From positions 62,001 through 126,000 of IMG/VR virus record IMGVR_UViG_3300020385_000006: 64,000 bases of DNA. One strand, given 5' to 3'. Each line of letters starts with the position of its first letter. The first letter of the stretch is position 1. Below the pieces are notes generated by a model that was given only the letters and a program-made list of their open reading frames with translations, did not search any database and was not told the origin of the DNA. This stretch comes from a virus. Made by a program: the position numbers and the translations under genes. Positions 34,501-42,878 of this stretch are shown piece after piece.

Positions 34501-35208
34501 TGAAGCTATTTGAGCAGAACCAGATATCAATGTTTTGGAAGTGCTACCAGCTTCAACAGCTTCTAAACGAACGCTTATTGATGATGCAGAATCTTGATTT
34601 TTTAATATCCTAGATAAATTAGATCGTATTAAATTATCATTAGTACTAGACGAATATTCTAATTCAACAATTGATGGATGAACCAAAATTGAGCTGGATA
34701 TATCTGTGGCAATTTGAGCAGAACTACTTAAAGCTCCTTCAAAAATTCCTTTAAATGATGTAGCCTTTACAGATCCAGAAACATCCAATTTATGATTTGC
34801 CTGCGATGTTCCTATTCCTACATTACCAGTATTATAAAATATATCAGCGCCATCTGCACTCCATGCTGTCAATGACCGAGCTGCTCTATTTGTGGCAGAG
34901 CTAACAACTGTATCATTTATAACAATATTATCAGTTATTTCAATAATGTTTGGTTGAGAAATTTCTTGAGTAACTATCTGATTGTTTTCAGGGGATGAAA
35001 TTTCTACGGTAACATTTGCATCTTCCGATAATGCGATATTATTTGTAGTGACAACTGTTTGGATGTTAGTATCATCTGATTCTTGGCTAGAATCAGTAAC
35101 AGTTATAGATCCTTGAGTGCTTAAATCTACTACTTCAATTATGTAGACATCAACATCTTGTATATCAACTGAAAATTTTTCTTCTTTAACATCTATGTTA
35201 ATTGCCAT
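31540..35208 (-). CDS. Very long repetitive tail fibre with coiled ISGAF repeats (1222 aa)
   Basis: Trimeric fibre shaft. The N-terminal 130 residues are acidic/beta with VTVEISSPENNQIVTQEISQ. From about residue 160 to 830 there are about thirteen copies of a repeat near 37 residues: SGSAQIATEISGAFNNxSES followed by SxxSRLNxIE with Asn, Gly or Ser turns. Repeats are interrupted once by the cassette NGVELFEDQITVRSGSTVFG plus HQFTGSILTTGS. The C-terminal 350 residues lack the repeats and contain YRFVDETFDTDRF and Fn3-like strands (VTQLTYVLEHNAYDADQ). The repeat DNA is nearly identical between copies, which invites recombination and length change. Confidence 0.8.
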   Translation of the reverse strand: MAINIDVKEEKFSVDIQDVDVYIIEVVDLSTQGSITVTDSSQESDDTNIQTVVTTNNIALSEDANVTVEISSPENNQIVTQEISQPNIIEITDNIVINDTVVSSATNRAARSLTAWSADGADIFYNTGNVGIGTSQANHKLDVSGSVKATSFKGIFEGALSSSAQIATDISSSILVHPSIVELEYSSSTNDNLIRSNLSRILKNQDSASSISVRLEAVEAGSTSKTLISGSAQIASEISGAFQPVSESLSSRLTLVEAGSTSKPLISGSVQIATEISGAFNNASESIQSRLNVIESELGNTLISGSVQIATAISGAFNNASESIQSRLNVIELNYISSSSEIESEISGAFNNASESLSSRLTLVEAGSTSKTLISGSAQLAAAISGAFQGQGVISSSAQIATEISGAFFKSSASIQTRLSTIELNYISSSGEIKSEISGAFNNVSSSIESRFNTLESQINQNVNTDSSVTFANISSSRVTASQLLINNDTRLFGSLVFNGVELFEDQITVRSGSTVFGSGSIPSEATHQFTGSILTTGSIIVSKGTITAPAFTGIFEGALSSSAQIATEISGAFTDTSASIQTRLTTIESELNNTLISGSAQIASAVSGAFTETSSSLQSRLNTIESELNNTLISGSAQIATAISGAFSDVSSSVQSRLNVIESELGNTLISGSMQIASEISGAFSNVSESLSSRLSSVEAGSTSKTLISGSAQIATEITGAFVAPSSSFSTRVTSLETDSGSFSSRLNVIETELGNALISSSAQIAADISGSFSNVSESLSARLTIAETELNNTLISGSAQIAAEISGAFNNVPHSNEPGNKVVVYDTVQKKFFYTGSYPNSINTEGGSSTSVQYQTGSTAPLIDLTQLVINDYSNDVSVTTDGGILTLTFGSNVDPYFYRFVDETFDTDRFTNVIDDYQLKSSYNLYDNTFIFGHISASTNGGVYVGVASFTDGENITINDTYPSYQSGSHTFKAKIRYVDQFGNFGDMESVLPLELNKLDPTNPTVTQLTYVLEHNAYDADQLEIEEGEEGTISWVTTPGTDAAGEGWLSSTPHFNNFSDSVTVNQTGDVTTGLIQQFWNSGTRNSEYLTHTGSVSVTWQRVRSLRYISTMVSSYSYEEILELDNWTTGVIESGVNEISEIESKTIAFNPAATGEYLYIIYDAELGNVVSIKNVDSTFEEISGFDVTTVGTDPVTGQPKYKVWRSVTPKNIPLRYKLEF
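32770..33540 (-). repeat. Tandem repeats of about 111 bp inside the 1222-aa fibre, block 1
   Basis: About seven copies of the ISGAF-type unit are recognisable on the plus strand by the recurring complement of SGSAQIATEISGAF (for example gcagaaccagatatcaatg). Copies differ at a few positions. Confidence 0.75.
33880..34590 (-). repeat. Tandem repeats of about 111 bp inside the 1222-aa fibre, block 2
   Basis: Six or seven further copies of the same unit follow the shared fibre cassette. They extend to about 34590. Confidence 0.75.
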
Positions 35209-35213
35209 ACCAT

Positions 35214-35591
35214 CTAATCTCTAGTCACTTCTTTTGATAATTTAATACGTCCTTGTAATAATCTTGTCACAGTATTTGTAGCTGAATGCTCTAATTCCAA
35301 ATCATATACCGCGGTATCAAAAGAGTATAATGATGTTGATGTGGCTGGAATAAGCAATTCTATTGTACCACTGATAGCTGATCCAGAAGTTTCAATTACT
35401 GATAAAAAATTATTAGTTTCGGTATCAAAATCGCCAATTTTAGTCGTAGAATCAATGGTATTACGTATTTGCATACGCACGTTGTATCCAGAACCTATAT
35501 CCACCGGTGTACCAGCGGCATTTTTATAAGTGAATTGTTTTTTAACTGTAACACCTTGTTCTATAGTAAAGTTGTATTGACCTGCTGCCAT
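35214..35591 (-). CDS. Small beta-rich tail protein (125 aa)
   Basis: A compact beta-sandwich-like protein: YNFTIEQGVTVKKQFTYKNA (about 6-25), then DIGSGYNVRMQIRNTI (about 31-46) and AVYDLELEHSATNTVTRLLQ (about 95-114), ending GRIKLSKEVTRD. The pattern is common to small structural proteins of T4-like marine phages, sometimes compared with baseplate upper proteins. AAAGGAAAT precedes the ATG and a TATAAATAT element lies at 35610-35618. It probably attaches the adjacent fibres or caps the baseplate; the role is inference. Confidence 0.7.
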   Translation of the reverse strand: MAAGQYNFTIEQGVTVKKQFTYKNAAGTPVDIGSGYNVRMQIRNTIDSTTKIGDFDTETNNFLSVIETSGSAISGTIELLIPATSTSLYSFDTAVYDLELEHSATNTVTRLLQGRIKLSKEVTRD

Positions 35592-35609
35592 AATATTTCC
35601 TTTATTTTA

Positions 35610-35618
35610 TATAAATAT
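35610..35618 (-). promoter_or_regulatory. TATAAATAT element upstream of the 125-aa tail protein
   Basis: Coding strand ATATTTATATAAAATAAAGG, 18 bases before the ATG. It is another exact copy of the recurring element. Confidence 0.45.
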
Positions 35619-35654
35619 TGGAACAATATGATACAATGAGATTTTAGTTGTGGA

Positions 35655-36458
35655 TTATCCTAATGTTAAAGTTGCGCCTTGAATAAAGACATTAGTAGCA
35701 CCTGGTGCTATAAGTATACCATATGATTCTCCTACTGTACAATCCCATCTAGTTGGTTGTAGATTAGTATTAGAATTACCTGCAGTCGACAATAATGCTG
35801 TAAAAGTACCAGGTGTAAGTCTAAAAGGCGTAACTGATCTTGCGATATTTGCACTTGTGTGCACAGCTACATGAGTAACTCGCTTTCCTTGAATGCCTGG
35901 CCATACTGCAGTTAATGCACCTCTATCATTAGTTGTTAATGCGCCTCGAACGCTATATGTTACATCATATCCATCTTTTTTAAAATCGGTAAATGGTATA
36001 AATACTTTTTCTGTACCTCTATCATCGTACACACCTACTGATGAAAATTTTGCAGTATTAGCAGTAATTGCAGATGCTTGAGTGGATGATATTGTTGTTG
36101 TATTACCTGCTAATGCTCTACCACTTGTAGTACCAAATCCTGGAAATGTGGTTTTTGCTGTATTAGCTGTGATTGCAGAAGCTTGGGAATTAGATATAGT
36201 TGTTGTGTTACCTCTCATTGCAGTTGTATTGGTAGTTCCAAAACCTGGAAAATTTTCTGCATCTGCTTCTAAATAACGATGTAGTTCTTTTATCTCATCA
36301 TTTAATTTTTGTAATTTATATAACATGGCACGTTCAGCAGGAAACACTTCCAGTTCTATATGTTTACCTTCATTGAAGGAAGCTGACATTGCCGCCAATT
36401 TTGCTCCATCTGTTATTCTATGTCTATCTAAATTATCGTCTCTATTACCTTTTGCCAT
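35655..36458 (-). CDS. Fibre protein with duplicated FPGFGTT repeat (267 aa)
   Basis: Residues about 69-103 and 104-137 are two copies of FPGFGTTxxxAxxGNTTTISx followed by QASAITANTAK. The N-terminal 60 residues form a helix with ERAMLYKLQKLNDEIKELHR, likely a trimerisation coiled coil. The remaining part is beta-rich with repeated RGALTTND. This is a fibre of the short type. It is 8 bases from the next fibre gene (ending 36467) and probably translated with it. Confidence 0.7.
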   Translation of the reverse strand: MAKGNRDDNLDRHRITDGAKLAAMSASFNEGKHIELEVFPAERAMLYKLQKLNDEIKELHRYLEADAENFPGFGTTNTTAMRGNTTTISNSQASAITANTAKTTFPGFGTTSGRALAGNTTTISSTQASAITANTAKFSSVGVYDDRGTEKVFIPFTDFKKDGYDVTYSVRGALTTNDRGALTAVWPGIQGKRVTHVAVHTSANIARSVTPFRLTPGTFTALLSTAGNSNTNLQPTRWDCTVGESYGILIAPGATNVFIQGATLTLG

Positions 36459-36466
36459 AATTTTAC

Positions 36467-38023
36467 CTATACTGCTTCTATTGTTACATACCCGCCATAA
36501 ACTTCTTCACCAGAAGCTTGGGCTAATTCTAATAATAAATAATTTGTTGTGCTACTAGTTACATCGGTAATATCCAATTCAGTTCCTATATTTCCAGTAC
36601 CTTTACTAGTTACTGTTTTGCTATTGATATTCATTTCAGATACTTCTAATGCCGATGTACCACTTCCGTAAATATGTACATGTGTTGCTTTAAATCCTGT
36701 TGGTATTGGTATAGAAGCAAATAATTTAGCTGTACCATGAGATTCTAACCACCTGTCACTACCGGAATCATCAATCATTGCTGGTCTACCAATATCATCT
36801 GGTATAAAATCACTTACCAAGATTTTAATTCTTGTAATCGATCCATGCCATCCTGCTAAAATAGTACCAGTGGCACTTATGGTTTGCCCCGCATGTAAAG
36901 CTCCATTTGTTGATAAAGTAGTACCACTACTATGTTGTAAATAAGCGCCTGATGATGCATCTAAATAGAGTCTATCAGCTGTTAAATACCCACTTGCACT
37001 TATATGACCTGATGCTGTAATAGCTGTTTGAACATTAAAAGATGTACCTGTAAATATACTATCTCTATTTGCTCTACCAAATGTTAATTTATTAGCATTT
37101 GTAATATCATAATCAACTACATCAGTATCAGCAACAGTAATAGCTTTTGCTACATTTAAATTTCCATACATATGAATATCAGCGTCATTTTCTACTCTTA
37201 AAGATGCTGAATTACCTGCCGCTAAGTATAATTGTCTATTGTTACCGCTAGCCGATCCTGTCATACCAATAATCATTGAATTTCCTTTGGTACCTGTTAA
37301 AGTATGACCTGATGGCCATTGGTCGTCATCTCCTGATATACCTATTTGTCCTGATATACCACCGTTATCTTGTTTTAAATGAATATAAGGATTTGCGGCT
37401 TCGTTATCATTTCCTGAATCTGCTTCTAGAGTTAATACTGCATCACCATCTGATCCAGATTTAATTATTGTGACATTGCCACCAAATACATGATTAAGAC
37501 CACTTGCACTTATATTACCAGAGGCTGTTATATGAGAAGTTACTTTTAAATTACCTTCAACTTTCACATTGTTCACACTTTGATCAGATACAGTTAATAT
37601 ATCTGTATCATCTGGAGCAATAATAATGGTATTACTGGTTTGATAAATTCTATCATCATTAGCTCCAAAATGAATCGTTGGATCGCCACCGGCACCATGT
37701 AGGTTTAAATGTGCACCAAAAATATTATTACTTGCACTTATAAGGCCTGTAACTCTCATATCTCCTGTAAACTGGTGTGTATCATCTGATGAATCACCAA
37801 ATGCGGTTGAACCTGAAAGTGTTTGAGTTGTTATATTGCTAACTGATGAACAAACAATATAATTTTCTGCTGTTATACTATCAACTCGAAAATCACTTGA
37901 AACTGCAGATCCAGAACCATAATAAAATTTTCCAGTATCCAAATTAATCGCTAATTCACCATCTGCTAAACTGCTTGGAACTGCGGAACCGGTTCCTCTT
38001 CTTATTTGTATTGTTTGTGCCAT
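36467..38023 (-). CDS. Tail fibre with Mtd-like N-terminal domain (518 aa)
   Basis: The N-terminus MAQTIQIRRGTGSAVPSSLA continues with DGELAINLDTGKFYYGSGSA, which matches the N-terminal beta-prism of Bordetella phage major tropism determinant and many fibre proteins. The body has the shared THQFTGDMRVTG cassette, then repeated ISASGNISASGLNHVFGGNV strands. A TATAAATAT element is at 38040-38048. No variable-repeat (diversity-generating) structure or reverse transcriptase is present, so it is a fibre that merely shares the domain. Confidence 0.8.
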   Translation of the reverse strand: MAQTIQIRRGTGSAVPSSLADGELAINLDTGKFYYGSGSAVSSDFRVDSITAENYIVCSSVSNITTQTLSGSTAFGDSSDDTHQFTGDMRVTGLISASNNIFGAHLNLHGAGGDPTIHFGANDDRIYQTSNTIIIAPDDTDILTVSDQSVNNVKVEGNLKVTSHITASGNISASGLNHVFGGNVTIIKSGSDGDAVLTLEADSGNDNEAANPYIHLKQDNGGISGQIGISGDDDQWPSGHTLTGTKGNSMIIGMTGSASGNNRQLYLAAGNSASLRVENDADIHMYGNLNVAKAITVADTDVVDYDITNANKLTFGRANRDSIFTGTSFNVQTAITASGHISASGYLTADRLYLDASSGAYLQHSSGTTLSTNGALHAGQTISATGTILAGWHGSITRIKILVSDFIPDDIGRPAMIDDSGSDRWLESHGTAKLFASIPIPTGFKATHVHIYGSGTSALEVSEMNINSKTVTSKGTGNIGTELDITDVTSSTTNYLLLELAQASGEEVYGGYVTIEAV

Positions 38024-38039
38024 ATGTTATTCTATTTTA

Positions 38040-38048
38040 TATAAATAT
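38040..38048 (-). promoter_or_regulatory. TATAAATAT element upstream of the Mtd-like fibre
   Basis: Coding strand ATATTTATATAAAATAG; 16 bases before the ATG at 38023. Confidence 0.45.
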
Positions 38049-38063
38049 TAATTAATTAAATAT

Positions 38064-38864
38064 TTAAATGCTGAATGCCGAACTGTCGATAAAGTCGTCT
38101 GGTGGAAATCGAAAATTATAAATAGTTTCTGTCACTTTTATTTGATACCCCTGACCCGGAAAAAGGTTTCCAATACCATTAAAGGTATACTCTGGCCAAT
38201 ATACATCAGCAGTATTATTTTTCACAATCTGAATTTTATGTGTTATATCTTGTTCAATACCATTTACAGTCCCGTTAGCAAATGCATCTATCGCATTTTG
38301 GGGAGTTCTTCTGTTAAACCCAATTATATTCCAACCTTCTAAAATATTTATATATCCATGTTCATATAAACTAGTATGCCATAACAATTGCCGGTTTTCA
38401 ACTACCTGCTCATTAATTGCTAAATTTGCTCCAAATAATGGAATAGTAAATTCAATTGCTTCCCTCATCTTTATTTGATATCCTTGACCAGGAAGGAAAT
38501 CTCCAATTCCATTAAACCCAAATTCCGGCCAGTATACTTGTGCAGCATTGTTTTTAGTAATTTCTATATTATCTTCAATTTCTGCAAATGTAGCTTGTAT
38601 ATCCTGAGCATATGGTAATACTGATCCTATCATATTCCAACCTTTAAGAAAATTATATGTAACGTATTGTGCTGCGCCAGGAGATGTGGCATCAATTCCA
38701 ATAACCTCTTCTATTTCTTGCTCAGGAACTGGTTGAAATGTTGATTGTAATTCATCTGAGTCTGCCACATCTATTATACCAGCGATATCACGCGTGTAAA
38801 CAGTGTCAAGTCGATGTTCGGGTGCTAATGTCGATGCAGATCCAGAAATTTGTGATATACTCAT
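38064..38864 (-). CDS. Tail protein with two GWNxIG-FNGIG domains (266 aa)
   Basis: Two copies of a domain near 65 residues: first about 72-134 (FLKGWNMIGS ... ITKNNAAQVYWPEFGFNGIG ... GQGYQIKM) and second about 174-244 (LEGWNIIGFN ... VKNNTADVYWPEYTFNGIG ... GQGYQIKV). To my knowledge this domain is frequent in flavobacterial surface proteins and rare elsewhere. In a phage tail it may bind the surface of such a host. The N-terminal 60 residues are acidic and lack the domain. It overlaps the next fibre gene by one base. Confidence 0.7.
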   Translation of the reverse strand: MSISQISGSASTLAPEHRLDTVYTRDIAGIIDVADSDELQSTFQPVPEQEIEEVIGIDATSPGAAQYVTYNFLKGWNMIGSVLPYAQDIQATFAEIEDNIEITKNNAAQVYWPEFGFNGIGDFLPGQGYQIKMREAIEFTIPLFGANLAINEQVVENRQLLWHTSLYEHGYINILEGWNIIGFNRRTPQNAIDAFANGTVNGIEQDITHKIQIVKNNTADVYWPEYTFNGIGNLFPGQGYQIKVTETIYNFRFPPDDFIDSSAFSI

Positions 38865-41800
38865 TAGAATGTGCCTCCATCAATTACAGTTGTAGTTGTT
38901 ACAAATGATGCAGTTTGAGAATTTTGTATGTAACTGCTTAAATCTTGATCTCCGGTATTAGTTCCACTTAAATTAGAACCTATAATAGTACCACTCGCAC
39001 TTACGTTATTTGAAGCTGTTACATTTCCAAATAATACATTACTACTTGTAACTGCTAAATGTACTAAACTTTGGTCACCTGTATTTGTACCTGATAAATT
39101 AGATGCTATAATAGTTCCGCTTGAACTTATATCACCTGAAGCCGTTATTGCCGTTGTTGTCAATCCTTGAGCACTAGAAGCTATAACAGTTGGGGCAGAT
39201 ATTTGGTTACTTCGTACAGAACTTCGATTTGTACCAGTTCCGACATTTAATTGACTACCTTCACTTAAAAATATTGAAGATGCTGTTATATCCGCAGATG
39301 CACTAATATTACCAGATTTACCAATTTTAAATTCTGTTATTCCAGCGCTATTTTTTACTGTAAATAAATCTGGATCTTTATAAGCACGAGAACCAGACCA
39401 TGTACCTCCTTCCCATGGATCTGACAATCTCAAATGATTGTTATCTACTATGGAGGCAATTACGTATGTTCTGAAAAAACTAGCTGATTGTATACGTATT
39501 GCATCGCCTTCATTAAATTCAGTTAAAAATGTAGCAGTAGCACTACCGGTAATTCCATTAGATCCGTTAGATGCCGATATTATTCCAATTGGTATATTAG
39601 CACCATCAGATCCTACGATTACACTACCTGACATTATAATTGAATTAGCTGTTAAACTAATTGATCCGGAGGTCGGATGTAATACACGGATATCAGCTTT
39701 TGCATCTGCCACGTTATAAATTCTATAAGCATCTACGTATATCTCACTTACACCAGCAGGTGTATAATATCCAAACATGCGACCAGAAAATTCATCTACT
39801 CCACGCGATCCATCTTGTTTATAATTTGTAAAGTATATAGGAGTCAATGATGGTAATTGCAATGAACTGCTAGCATATACATCTATTCCATTAATGGTTG
39901 ATCCGAGTAATGTGGATGAACTTATAATAGAAGATGTTATTTGAGTACTTTCAATAAATTCGGTATTCATATGACTTGCAGACATCCTACTTGCCGTCAT
40001 CGATAAAGCTGATTGTATTGCAAAGTTATAACCTAAATTTAAATCATTGGTTAAGTCGGCTCCTTGAAATGTAGTGAATCCAGAAGCAATCACGGATCCA
40101 GAAAACATTCCTAAACGAGCTGCTGATGCTGATACCGCTTTATCAAAAATTGATAAATCTTGTCCAAATGGTCCTGTATCTCCAGTTCCTGTTTGATTTA
40201 ATCCAATATTTATTTGTTTTCTATTGGTTGGTCCATAATATTTATTTTCATATAAATCTAAATGATGTAAATATTGTGCAGTATCAGACCGGTCATCTGC
40301 AAATAATGCACCACTCACTTCAAGTTTATAATACGCATATTTACTAGCAGTTGCTATACTAGCTGTTACATATGAAATATAATAACCTCGATCTCCGGTA
40401 TCGCGGTTCTGACCTATACTAGCTAATACTCCTTCATTGTCAGGCATATACGGTCCACCTAACTTATAAAAAGATGATGTAATTACACCATTAGCTGTAT
40501 TGGTTGCCATATTACTTGCAGATGCAATTGCATTAAATGTGACATTGTCATGACTAGCCCATAATGTGATTCCATCAATAAATGGTAAAGGATCATCTGA
40601 TGTAGGTGCAGATGCGGTTATATGACTATAATATAATCCAATTGTATCCAATCGTTTTGCTTCTGAAAAATGGAAACTATGAGTGGTACTTTGGGCATAT
40701 GATGGAACATCAAAATATCCAAAACTAGATAAATCTGCGTATCCATCAGGAGTATATGCAAATATATCACCTCCGTTAACCTGAGTACTCACTGCGCCGG
40801 CATCTGCATATTTAGTAGCAGTATTTACTTGGTCATATAATTGTAATGTTTTAATTTGAAATCGATCGTTAGGTGGTGGCCCTACATCTGAATCTGATTT
40901 AAATTTGATACGATAATATTTGTACTCATTACCTGAGTCAAATTCATGCACAGTAGTTTGATCTTGTGGCATATCAAATGATGTTATTGGTAACCAATTT
41001 TGAGCGTGGTCAGATGTAACCGTATTACTTGAATACATGTGAAAAGAATATGTGGCATCGTTTGATGCAGATATTTGCACTGATACTCCCATGGCTGCAT
41101 TTGCGGTTGGGCCATTATTCACTGCAATTTTATAAAGGTTACGTGCTAGGCTAGTCTCGCCGCTAGGAGAAGCCGGGAAGGGATCCGCAAAAAGTATGTC
41201 TAGACTTATCACATCTGTATCCGGATCAAATACTGCTGCAGTGGATGTATTAGCATCAAACATACTGCCAACTTCTCCAGTGTGTAGTTGGTCTGGCCCA
41301 TAGGTTGATATACCTGATGTTGTGGCAAATGATCGTAACACGATTTTAGTCTCTGTTGTATCGGATCCGCCTGTAATACCATCAATATCAACCGGCATGC
41401 CAGTTAAATCAATTTTAGTTTCAGACTTAACATAATTGGCGCCGTAGTACCGAACTGGGCCAGTAAACGATCCAGATACATCGTATAATGATGCAGATCC
41501 CAAACGTATCAAATAATCACGTTCTCCAATTGATGATGATACAATTAATAAATCATCCAATTGTACATATTCTAACACATCATTTGAATCGGTAGGCGTT
41601 AATGTGGTTTTTTCATAATATCCATATTCATTATCACGTTGAGATTTAGATCCAGATGATGAAAATAATGTGGTAATAATACCAGGTGATGAAGCTGCTC
41701 CTGAGGCTGAACTTCCATCTGTACTAGCCGCGGCTGCTCCAGTTGGTCCTACATATCTATATCCAACTAACCATAATGGTAGCTTTAATGCAGAACCATC

Positions 41801-42625
41801 TTCCTTATATAAGTGTACTTCATCAGCGTCATTTAATCCAATTTGTATTGTACCGGCTGCCGGGTCAAAAACTCGACCTCCATAATAAATTGCTTCAGTG
41901 TCTTCGTCTTGTACACCTGTTAAAGGCACTTTACCAGCCGCAGAATTGTTGAAAGATGATCTTGCGGTATTTGATTCAAACACTGTTTCTGCGTAATCAG
42001 AACCAAAACCTTGCTGATAAAGCCAATTTTTTAATCGATCACCATCACGTTGTATGATATGAGCTGGAAATGTTTTTATTGGATATCCTCCAGGTGAATT
42101 CGTGTAACTGGTTCCTAGTAAATCTGAATTAGCATCTTGACTTGTATCACCTACACCATCTCTAGTATTTGACCAGTCCATTGCTATGAAAAACTGTTTT
42201 GCTGAATTATTTTCCATAATTAATGGCACTATAACTTTTTCAACGTATCGAAACTCGTTTGAATAATTGCCATCATCTTCTGGACGTTCACCAGGTGTAG
42301 TGGCGCCACCAGCATTTTTATATGTACTAACAAAACTTCCAGAATATAAAGCTTCTAATCGTTGAGCTTGCGTACCACTGTTGGAGCCTATAAATGTTCC
42401 ATCAGCTAGCTCTGCGACCGGTGTCCATGTCCTTGTACGTAAAATTTTATCGTCTAATGTTTGATCTTGAGATATGCCTGGTTTTTCTGAGATTAAATTG
42501 TTAGAAAATATAGGATGTCGTGATTCGAACGGTTCATCTGCTGCAGATCTATCACCCTTTGTATGCTGAATATTTGATACATGTTTAAATGATGTATTAC
42601 GTTTTTCTTCTTGTTGATACGCCAT
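38864..42625 (-). CDS. Large fibre/adhesin with discoidin-like regions (1253 aa)
   Basis: The N-terminal 110 residues are a charged domain (KRNTSFKHVSNIQHTKGDRS) unlike those of neighbouring fibres, so it may attach at another site. The middle has regions with SAKQFFIAMDWSN and, near residue 640-700, a beta-sandwich similar to F5/8 type C (discoidin) modules (LDTIGLYYSHITA, TLWASHDNVTFNAIASASNM). The C-terminal 200 residues have repeated SGNISASADITASSIF strands and two copies of LSGTNTGDQ. It ends TTTTVIDGGTF. Sugar binding is suggested by the discoidin-like region but not shown. Confidence 0.75.
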   Translation of the reverse strand: MAYQQEEKRNTSFKHVSNIQHTKGDRSAADEPFESRHPIFSNNLISEKPGISQDQTLDDKILRTRTWTPVAELADGTFIGSNSGTQAQRLEALYSGSFVSTYKNAGGATTPGERPEDDGNYSNEFRYVEKVIVPLIMENNSAKQFFIAMDWSNTRDGVGDTSQDANSDLLGTSYTNSPGGYPIKTFPAHIIQRDGDRLKNWLYQQGFGSDYAETVFESNTARSSFNNSAAGKVPLTGVQDEDTEAIYYGGRVFDPAAGTIQIGLNDADEVHLYKEDGSALKLPLWLVGYRYVGPTGAAAASTDGSSASGAASSPGIITTLFSSSGSKSQRDNEYGYYEKTTLTPTDSNDVLEYVQLDDLLIVSSSIGERDYLIRLGSASLYDVSGSFTGPVRYYGANYVKSETKIDLTGMPVDIDGITGGSDTTETKIVLRSFATTSGISTYGPDQLHTGEVGSMFDANTSTAAVFDPDTDVISLDILFADPFPASPSGETSLARNLYKIAVNNGPTANAAMGVSVQISASNDATYSFHMYSSNTVTSDHAQNWLPITSFDMPQDQTTVHEFDSGNEYKYYRIKFKSDSDVGPPPNDRFQIKTLQLYDQVNTATKYADAGAVSTQVNGGDIFAYTPDGYADLSSFGYFDVPSYAQSTTHSFHFSEAKRLDTIGLYYSHITASAPTSDDPLPFIDGITLWASHDNVTFNAIASASNMATNTANGVITSSFYKLGGPYMPDNEGVLASIGQNRDTGDRGYYISYVTASIATASKYAYYKLEVSGALFADDRSDTAQYLHHLDLYENKYYGPTNRKQINIGLNQTGTGDTGPFGQDLSIFDKAVSASAARLGMFSGSVIASGFTTFQGADLTNDLNLGYNFAIQSALSMTASRMSASHMNTEFIESTQITSSIISSSTLLGSTINGIDVYASSSLQLPSLTPIYFTNYKQDGSRGVDEFSGRMFGYYTPAGVSEIYVDAYRIYNVADAKADIRVLHPTSGSISLTANSIIMSGSVIVGSDGANIPIGIISASNGSNGITGSATATFLTEFNEGDAIRIQSASFFRTYVIASIVDNNHLRLSDPWEGGTWSGSRAYKDPDLFTVKNSAGITEFKIGKSGNISASADITASSIFLSEGSQLNVGTGTNRSSVRSNQISAPTVIASSAQGLTTTAITASGDISSSGTIIASNLSGTNTGDQSLVHLAVTSSNVLFGNVTASNNVSASGTIIGSNLSGTNTGDQDLSSYIQNSQTASFVTTTTVIDGGTF

Positions 42626-42633
42626 TAGTTATC

Positions 42634-42834
42634 CTAACTATCTTTCAAATTATCTTCGTAATATTTAATTGACATTTTTAATTTACTGGCTAATGTTTTC
42701 CATTGTCTATAAGTTATAATACGTGTCAAATAAAAATTATCTATTTCACCGCTCTTTTCACCATCATTAATTAATATTTTTAACTCAACGTAGTTTTCTT
42801 TAAATTCTATGTCAATAATTTTGTCAACGTTCAT
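42634..42834 (-). CDS. Small uncharacterised protein (66 aa)
   Basis: A 66-aa protein beginning MNVDKIIDIEFKENYVELKI and ending KYYEDNLKDS. It is mixed alpha/beta with high Lys and Asp/Glu. It lies in an intergenic gap of the fibre locus, 8 bases from the 1253-aa gene. Codon use is like that of its neighbours. No known motif was found. Confidence 0.55.
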   Translation of the reverse strand: MNVDKIIDIEFKENYVELKILINDGEKSGEIDNFYLTRIITYRQWKTLASKLKMSIKYYEDNLKDS

Positions 42835-42878
42835 AACATCCTTTTATATAATTATGTTTCATGCATGTATTTAAATGA

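Noticed and set aside
36467-38023. Diversity-generating retroelement target
   Set aside because: Only the N-terminal domain resembles Mtd; no variable repeat, template repeat or reverse transcriptase in the window.
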